Of a stretch of 64,000 nucleotides of DNA, positions 58,438 to 64,000 are shown one piece after another (the first letter of the stretch is position 1; each line of letters opens with the position of its first letter). The notes beneath the pieces were generated by a model. That model had not been told where the DNA came from. It ran no database searches and saw nothing but the letters and a program-made list of their open reading frames with translations. Origin of the DNA: Colwellia sp. M166 (GTDB lineage: Bacteria > Pseudomonadota > Gammaproteobacteria > Enterobacterales > Alteromonadaceae); the NCBI RefSeq assembly GCF_024585285.1, contig NZ_CP040755.1, forward strand, positions 2,046,001 to 2,110,000, in the 5' to 3' direction. Position numbers and translations under genes: made by a program.

Positions 58438-59310
58438 ATGAAAAAATTGATTAATAAAAAAACTATAGGCAGCCTAGCGTTAGGCGCAGTGCTTACATGC
58501 ACACAAGCAAATGCAACTATCATTACTTTTTTTGGTGATGATGTCGCTTCAGGTCAATGGGCAACGGATGGATCTGGCCTAACAAGTAGCTTTGTCGACC
58601 AAAGTAACTTAATTGACTCAAGTAATGGCTATTTTATTGAAACTTTTGATATTGCAACTGCAATGACAGATTTACCAGGAATGGCAGACGAACAGTATAA
58701 TATTGCTGGTGCATCAAATGGCTGTGGGGTTAACACTTTAAGTCAAAATGGTATTACAGTTACTGAAACAGGTGGCGGATTAGGTGTTGCAAGTCAAAAC
58801 TTACCCGGCAAAGCAGCCAGACCAGGTAATACCGGCTCTGCAAATTACATCGACAGCACTTGTTATGGTTTTACACCTGAGAACGGGAGTTCAGGTACAG
58901 TTGAAGTTGACTACACAAGCTTCTTAAACGCTATCCCTGGTAACGCACAACTAGATTACTTTGGCTTTTATTGGGGCTCAGTAGATACTTATAATGACTT
59001 TCAGTTTTTTAACGATACAGATAACACATCAGTGTCTATTACTGGTAGCCAATTATTAACTCAATTAGGTGGCCAGTCAGGCAATCAAGGTGCACCAACA
59101 TCAAACACCTACGTTAACATTGATTTTGAAAGCTTTTCTTGGAACCGTTTTGTGGTAACAAGTACTGGTATCGCCGGTGAGTTTGATAACATAGTTACGG
59201 GCTTAACAACACGCAATAGAGACGTTCCAGAGCCAATGTCCATTGCCGTATTTGGCTTAGGGTTGTTTGGTCTAGGTTTAGCTAATCGTAAACGTAAGTT
59301 TCAAAAGTAA
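58438..59310 (+). CDS. PEP-CTERM surface protein 1
   Basis: The 290-residue exported protein has a signal peptide (about 1-26, ending ANA) and ends with the exosortase sorting signal: VPEP, a hydrophobic stretch (SIAVFGLGLFGLGLA) and a basic tail (NRKRKFQK). The mature part shares the blocks GCGVNTL, TCYGFTP, GSSGTVEVDYT and FGFYWGSVDTYNDFQFF with the next gene, and keeps two single Cys residues that could form a disulfide. Exosortase would remove the tail on export, and such proteins often bind the exopolysaccharide matrix. The function is unknown. Confidence 0.9.
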   Translation: MKKLINKKTIGSLALGAVLTCTQANATIITFFGDDVASGQWATDGSGLTSSFVDQSNLIDSSNGYFIETFDIATAMTDLPGMADEQYNIAGASNGCGVNTLSQNGITVTETGGGLGVASQNLPGKAARPGNTGSANYIDSTCYGFTPENGSSGTVEVDYTSFLNAIPGNAQLDYFGFYWGSVDTYNDFQFFNDTDNTSVSITGSQLLTQLGGQSGNQGAPTSNTYVNIDFESFSWNRFVVTSTGIAGEFDNIVTGLTTRNRDVPEPMSIAVFGLGLFGLGLANRKRKFQK

Positions 59311-59371
59311 GTATTTATTTTTAGCTAGAGCGTCATACTCCAAAACGCTCTAACTTTTAATTGTGATTATC

Positions 59372-59402
59372 AAGGCTTGTTACTCAGTAACAAGCCTTTT
59401 TT
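59372..59402 (+). terminator. Rho-independent terminator of PEP-CTERM gene 1
   Basis: AAGGCTTGTTA and TAACAAGCCTT form an 11-bp stem with a 5-base loop, followed by TTTTTT. Confidence 0.92.
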
Positions 59403-59604
59403 ATGCTGACCAATTTAAAATAATGACCCCTTATCTCTAATCAGGCTTATTTTTGATTGCCCGCAACGGTATCACTTGCACGAGTTATATCACCTGCTTT
59501 GCACTCAATTTCGTTGTCAGGAAAATTTACAATTACAAGACAGATAGATTCAGTGTACAAAAATCGACCAACCAAGATATTGTATTAGCAAGCAATTAAA
59601 AAAC

Positions 59605-59620
59605 TGGCATATTGAATGCA
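59605..59620 (+). promoter_or_regulatory. Candidate sigma-54 promoter of PEP-CTERM gene 2
   Basis: TGGCATATTGAATGCA has GG at 59606-59607 and GC at 59618-59619, 10 bases apart. It lies about 60 bases before the ATG, the same position as in gene 1. Confidence 0.7.
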
Positions 59621-59678
59621 TTTTTCATCAAAGTTGTAGAAGTATATTCTTATTAACCTTTTTAAGGGATTATCTATA

Positions 59679-60551
59679 ATGAAAAATCTAATCAACAATA
59701 CTCGTGTGAAAGCACTCGCTTTATTAGTAGGGCTATCTTGTACAGGAGCCAATGCTGGCATCATTGTAAATTTTGGTGGTCAAGCAGCAACAGATGGCTC
59801 AGGTATAACCAGTAGTTTGGTCAATGCAAACAACAGTCAAGATGCATCAAGCGGTTTATTTATTGAGACTTTCGATATTGGAACGCCTGTAACAGATGTC
59901 AACGGTATAATACCCGGAGGTTTAGGTGCTGCAGATACATCATATAATTATAATGCCGCAGCTACTGCTGCAGGCTGTGGTGTTAATACCTTAGGCGCTT
60001 CTGGCATTAACTTTAGCACAACCGGTGGTGGCTTTGCTGTTGGTATCGGTAATATCCTTAACACTGCTGCACAACCAGGCAATGGCAACCCCGCCATTGA
60101 AGATACTACGTGTTACGGTTTTACGCCGGCAGCTGGCAGTTCAGGCACAGTAACTATTGACTATACGGGCTTTTTAGCTAATTTAGGTGGCGGCGCTCTG
60201 ATTGATTACTTTGGTTTTTACTGGGGCTCAGTCGATAATTACAATGACTTTACCTTTTTTGATAGTGTTGCTGGAACCAGTGCAACCATTCTTGGCCAAA
60301 CATTGCTAAATTTACAAAATGGTTCATCAGGCAACCAAAGCGACCCAAGCTCCAATGCTTATGTAAATATTACCTTTGATAACGGTTTTGCTTTTGATAG
60401 CGTTATGGTTAATAGCACAGGTATTGCCGGAGAGTTTGATAATGTTGTTACCGGATTAAATAACCGGCCAAATGTTCCTGAGCCAGCATCGTTAGCAATT
60501 TTTGGCTTAGGGCTGATCGGTATTGCATTAACAAGGCGTCAACGTAAATAA
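59679..60551 (+). CDS. PEP-CTERM surface protein 2
   Basis: The protein is a paralog of the previous gene product with the same length (290). It has a signal peptide (about 1-26, ending ANA) and the C-terminal sorting signal VPEP, a hydrophobic stretch (SLAIFGLGLIGIAL) and a basic tail (TRRQRK). Shared blocks are AAGCGVNTL, TCYGFTP, GSSGTVTIDYTGF and FGFYWGSVDNYNDFTFF. It arose by tandem duplication and has diverged, mainly in the Ala/Gly-rich N-terminal half. It has its own sigma-54-type promoter and terminator. Confidence 0.9.
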   Translation: MKNLINNTRVKALALLVGLSCTGANAGIIVNFGGQAATDGSGITSSLVNANNSQDASSGLFIETFDIGTPVTDVNGIIPGGLGAADTSYNYNAAATAAGCGVNTLGASGINFSTTGGGFAVGIGNILNTAAQPGNGNPAIEDTTCYGFTPAAGSSGTVTIDYTGFLANLGGGALIDYFGFYWGSVDNYNDFTFFDSVAGTSATILGQTLLNLQNGSSGNQSDPSSNAYVNITFDNGFAFDSVMVNSTGIAGEFDNVVTGLNNRPNVPEPASLAIFGLGLIGIALTRRQRK

Positions 60552-60610
60552 GCCTAATAACATAAACGCAGATAAAACCACTTAAATAATATAATAACTT
60601 TACCAAATAA

Positions 60611-60637
60611 AAAACCCAGTGCCTCATACTGGGTTTT
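60611..60637. terminator. Bidirectional terminator between PEP-CTERM gene 2 and prsT
   Basis: AAAACCCAGT and ACTGGGTTTT form a 10-bp stem with a 7-base loop. A-rich and T-rich flanks allow it to serve both convergent genes. Confidence 0.9.
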
Positions 60638-60682
60638 ATTTTGCCTCATTAGTTATTCCTTGCCGCTAAGAGCCGGTATAAA

Positions 60683-63445
60683 CTAAAGTTTAGCAAGCAG
60701 TACATTAAACTTTGCTATTTGTTTATCACTCTTAGGTTTAACCTCAGTAAGTAACTTTTTCGCCATATCAACTTTATTATTAAGAATTAATAACTCGATA
60801 TAATTAAGCGCAATATCAATATCTTTGCCCAATGAGATTGAGTAGGCTTCATCAGCTTTAACAAGCGCGGCAACTTTATCACCTGATTTTAGCAGTACTT
60901 GTCCATAAGTATCTGATATATTAGCAATACTACCCGCTAGTTCATAAGCTTTTTCAGCATAAGCTAAAGCGGCTTCATAATTACTAGACTCTAAATTCAA
61001 CCATGCTAAATTATTAAGAGCAATAGCATTATTAGGCTGAGCTTCCACTATCACCTCATAACTTTGTATCGCTTTTTCAGGGTTTGACTGGGTATAAAAA
61101 TTCGCCAGTAACGCTCTAATTTTATCTGCTTGCGGATCTTTATCTAAATGCTGCTCGAGTCCAGCTATCGCTTTCTCTCGTTGGTTATTTCTCGCATTGG
61201 CAACCGCAATAAAAATTGCATTTTGGCTAGATGGAATAGCTTGATAAAACCTTTCCAAAAGCGGCAAAGCATTGACATAGTCCCCTTCAAGCAATAAGAT
61301 CCGCCCTTGCATTCCTTGGCGATTAGTTTCACTTAAGCCTTGTTGCTCTAATGCTTGCAACAAATCCTTAGCATCATGAACTTTGTTTGAATCTAGTAAC
61401 AACTTCATTTTTGCAAGCTGTAAAACTTTAGCATTATTCGGCTGACTAATCATAGCCTTATCAATCAAACTTAACGCTCGGTTTAACTCTTTAGCTACCG
61501 AGTAACTATTAACAAGCAATAATACGGGTTCAATTTGATAAGGATTAGTCAACAACCAGTCTTGAGCAATTTTCTGCATTTCTGCATTATTATTCTGCTT
61601 CATTTTGGTAATGATTTTTAATTGCCAAAGTTTTTTCGGTGACTTAATTGACGTTGGATAAGACGCCAGCACTTCATCTGCTTGGTTAAATTTTGCTAGC
61701 TCAAGTAACACCTCAGCATATAACATTCCATATTGAATATTTGTTTTTTCGTTCTCATACAGCATCTTAATTTTTTCTAAGGTTAGATCATCTTTAACCA
61801 TAAAATAGTGTTGCTTTAAAATGCTGACATTTTTAGGAAATAATAATATTGCCTTAGATGACCATTGCTTAGCCTCATCTTTTTTACCTTGACGCAGAGA
61901 TAGCCTCGTTAGTTCTCTTAGCGCAAATAAGTTTTCAGCTTGTAATTCAAGACTTTTATGTAAAGTCGTTGCCGCTAACTCAAAGTTACCTTGCTTAATG
62001 TATATTGCAGCTTGGATATTAAAGCCTTCCACCTTTTCAGGATAAGCGGCTTGCCATTTTTTAGCGATACGCTCGGCCTGCTCAAAGTCACCCGTTTCAA
62101 TAGCTAAATAAGCAATGGTTAATTCTGCTCCCTTCATATTTGGGTCTTGTTCGACAGCCTTTTCTAAGTCTTTAATACCTGAGGGGTCATTTAGCATTAA
62201 TTTCAAAAAGCCCTCGCGCATATTACTTTCCGCAGAGGATGTTTCTTCACTAGAAGCTTGTGTGATTAACTTCTCAGATATCTCTTTTGCTTGTTCAAAT
62301 GCGCCTATTTTTGCTAATTGAAAACTTAGCGAAGATAAAAAGTTGATATCGGCATCTGAAGTTGGGTTAAGCTCGCCTATACTTTCATTTAAATCAGTAA
62401 CCAAACCAAGCTGTAGCTGGTTATAAGCAAACATTTTACGTGCTGGATGCTCTGGTGCTAGGTATCTCACTACTGGTTTTAAATGCATATAACTTTGTTC
62501 ATAGCTATTTAAAAAGTAAGCACTTATACCCGCAATCAGTTGTAGGTAAGGTTTATTGAAATTACTCGTTAATGCTTTTTCTGCATGCATTTTTGCTGCT
62601 TTATAATCTTTTGACTGAAACTTGACTGCTGCCTTGACATAATGAGCAAATGCTTGGTTAGGAAAGTTAGTTAAAATAGAGTCAGCATAGGCTTCTGCCT
62701 CATCAAAGCGCTGTTCTTTTAACAAAGACTCCGTTAAGTAAATTGAGCCTATGCCTGACAAAGGCTGTAATTCAACATATCGAGCATAACTTTTACTTGC
62801 TTGAACATAATCTTTTACGGCTGTTGATATTTGCCCTTGCAACATTAACGCATCAGGATTGTTAGGTGCTATGACCAATGCTTGAGCAATTAGTTTTTCA
62901 GCATCTTCATGGGCATTATTAGCTAACTTTAAATAACTACTCGCTATCAAAGCATAGACATCGTTAGGCGCAGCCGTATTCGCTAATGCTGCAGCAGACT
63001 CAGCTACGACTTTATCTTCTGCTCTTAAAGCGGCTAAAACTTTATAAGCATAATATTGCGCTTTAGCCGTGTTCGATAATTTATCACTATGTTCGTCAAG
63101 AGATAAAATGCCTGTATCATCTTCAGTTAGTAAGTAGGCTCTAGCTAACGAAGGAACAACCTCATTATGAGGAAACTGTAAACTCAGGGCTTTTTCTAAT
63201 TCTTTCGCTGCATTGACACCGCTACCTTGATTTAAATAGCTTTGGCCAAGTAAATAACGCGCTTCTGCATTTTTTGGCTCTAATTGAATCGCATTTTTCA
63301 ATTCAATAATAACTTGATTTATTTGGCTTGTTTCGTTCAAGCTTTTGGCAGTAGCTATATGTGAACTCGCCGTTTGCTTTTCTCCGCAGCTAACGGTGCC
63401 GATTGACAGAATCAGTCCACATACAACAATTTTAATCAGTCTCAT
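60683..63445 (-). CDS. prsT: PEP-CTERM system TPR-repeat lipoprotein PrsT
   Basis: The 920-residue protein has a lipoprotein signal peptide ending in the lipobox VSC|G (Cys at about residue 20) and then TPR repeats over nearly its whole length (for example AEARYLLGQSYLNQGSGVNA, PNNPDALMLQGQI, PNNAIALNNLAWLNLESSNY). This layout matches PrsT of PEP-CTERM/exosortase exopolysaccharide loci, where it is thought to be a periplasmic scaffold for polysaccharide export or surface-protein sorting. It converges with the PEP-CTERM genes and probably belongs to a locus that continues to the right. Confidence 0.88.
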   Translation of the reverse strand: MRLIKIVVCGLILSIGTVSCGEKQTASSHIATAKSLNETSQINQVIIELKNAIQLEPKNAEARYLLGQSYLNQGSGVNAAKELEKALSLQFPHNEVVPSLARAYLLTEDDTGILSLDEHSDKLSNTAKAQYYAYKVLAALRAEDKVVAESAAALANTAAPNDVYALIASSYLKLANNAHEDAEKLIAQALVIAPNNPDALMLQGQISTAVKDYVQASKSYARYVELQPLSGIGSIYLTESLLKEQRFDEAEAYADSILTNFPNQAFAHYVKAAVKFQSKDYKAAKMHAEKALTSNFNKPYLQLIAGISAYFLNSYEQSYMHLKPVVRYLAPEHPARKMFAYNQLQLGLVTDLNESIGELNPTSDADINFLSSLSFQLAKIGAFEQAKEISEKLITQASSEETSSAESNMREGFLKLMLNDPSGIKDLEKAVEQDPNMKGAELTIAYLAIETGDFEQAERIAKKWQAAYPEKVEGFNIQAAIYIKQGNFELAATTLHKSLELQAENLFALRELTRLSLRQGKKDEAKQWSSKAILLFPKNVSILKQHYFMVKDDLTLEKIKMLYENEKTNIQYGMLYAEVLLELAKFNQADEVLASYPTSIKSPKKLWQLKIITKMKQNNNAEMQKIAQDWLLTNPYQIEPVLLLVNSYSVAKELNRALSLIDKAMISQPNNAKVLQLAKMKLLLDSNKVHDAKDLLQALEQQGLSETNRQGMQGRILLLEGDYVNALPLLERFYQAIPSSQNAIFIAVANARNNQREKAIAGLEQHLDKDPQADKIRALLANFYTQSNPEKAIQSYEVIVEAQPNNAIALNNLAWLNLESSNYEAALAYAEKAYELAGSIANISDTYGQVLLKSGDKVAALVKADEAYSISLGKDIDIALNYIELLILNNKVDMAKKLLTEVKPKSDKQIAKFNVLLAKL

Positions 63446-63736
63446 GATATCATCCCTTTCAAGCCAAAGACTTTTGACCTAATTAATAGTTTTTATACGC
63501 TGCACAAAATTATGTCGCTCTAAGATTTATGCACTTTTATAACGATAAATATTAGCATAGTGCTGTTAAAGATAACATCCACTGATTTCAATTGTTTTCT
63601 CACCTACAACTACAAAATAAGGATAGTAATAACAAGCGACTAATGCATAACTCCGGCTAAAATAATAATTTCAGCATTCTTTAGAGTCTTTTGTATTAAC
63701 CCCTGATGACGGGCGTAAATGATAGCGCAGTAAGCA

Positions 63737-64000
63737 TTAATTATTTTCATAAATTTGTGCGTATTTCTTAGCTGATGATTCGATCGAGAAATTAGCATTA
63801 ATATAATTAAAAGCTGCTTCAGCTAGAGGCTCGAGAATATGTTTATCTTCTACAATATTTGCAATAATTTCAGCTAACTTTGCATTATCATCGTATTCGA
63901 ATAGCCAACCTGTTTGTTGCTCTAAAACAAGTTTAGGATTCCCTCCAACTTTTGTCGCAATCACAGGTATTTTATTTGCCATAGCCTCAATGATCACCAT
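63737..64000 (-). CDS. Glycosyltransferase family 4, C-terminal part (5' end outside window)
   Basis: The 87 visible residues are the end of a GT-B glycosyltransferase: the donor-binding signature reads VIIEAMANKIPVIATKVGGNPKLVLEQQTGWLF, with Glu in the EAMA motif. The frame runs on past the right edge, so the true start is not seen. It is on the same strand as prsT, 291 bases upstream of it, and is probably part of an exopolysaccharide cluster linked to the exosortase system. Confidence 0.88.
   Translation of the reverse strand: MVIIEAMANKIPVIATKVGGNPKLVLEQQTGWLFEYDDNAKLAEIIANIVEDKHILEPLAEAAFNYINANFSIESSAKKYAQIYENN

Larger units (their letters stand above)
59311..59678. other. Region between the two PEP-CTERM genes
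   Basis: It contains the terminator of gene 1 and the sigma-54 promoter candidate of gene 2, so the paralogs are separate transcription units. No gene is seen. Confidence 0.6.

Overview
The window looks like chromosomal DNA of a marine gammaproteobacterium of the order Alteromonadales, most probably a Colwellia/Thalassotalea-type organism. This is inferred from low GC, gene order and protein style; no rRNA or tRNA gene is visible to confirm it. Most of the window is conserved core genome. Several blocks keep enterobacterial gene order: queG < > nnr-tsaE-amiB-mutL-miaA-hfq-hflX-hflK-hflC-yjeT-purA, metJ < > metB-metL, spy/cpxP < > cpxR-cpxA with fieF nearby, and yibN-grxC-secB-gpsA < > gpmI-envC-yibQ.

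Layout. 1-1.1 kb: end of an unknown gene and an FHA-domain membrane protein. 1.2-3 kb: rpe-trpS. 3.3-4 kb: a TorF-type porin with a candidate sigma-54 promoter. 4.0-5.0 kb: about 1 kb without a gene, rich in palindromes. 5-9.3 kb: methionine block with two clusters of met boxes. 9.4-14.6 kb: a VOC protein, ccoG, a PAS/AAA+/Fis regulator and a malic enzyme. 15.1-28.2 kb: the purA-to-queG block. 28.3-33.8 kb: an operon of a degenerate hybrid histidine kinase, a DUF1289 protein and a TPR response regulator whose phospho-acceptor Asp is Ala. 34.1-38.2 kb: thioesterase, orn, rsgA, phosphatidylserine decarboxylase and GDPD. 38.2-39.2 kb: a 999-bp IS982-family element with a frameshifted transposase. 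39.3-41.7 kb: a BlaI repressor and a BlaR1-like M56/TonB protein. 41.7-46.5 kb: Spy-like protein, CpxRA, a PldB-like hydrolase and FieF. 46.6-54 kb: trmL, gpsA-secB-grxC-yibN, gpmI-envC-yibQ and a trypsin-like protease.

54.1 kb to the right edge is an accessory PEP-CTERM/exosortase-linked region. It holds a patatin phospholipase, an exosortase-associated acyltransferase (AHL-synthase-like/N-acyl amino acid synthase family), a VAO/PCMH-type FAD oxidase, a 258-bp MITE-like element, two paralogous PEP-CTERM surface proteins, the TPR lipoprotein PrsT and the end of a GT4 glycosyltransferase. Both PEP-CTERM genes are preceded by nearly identical GG-N10-GC sigma-54 promoter candidates. The exosortase and the PrsK/PrsR regulators are not in the window and are expected beyond the right edge or elsewhere.

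The two parts most worth attention are the apparently catalytically dead phosphorelay at 28.3-33.8 kb and the acyltransferase/FAD oxidase pair at 55.1-57.7 kb, which could make a modified N-acyl amino acid.
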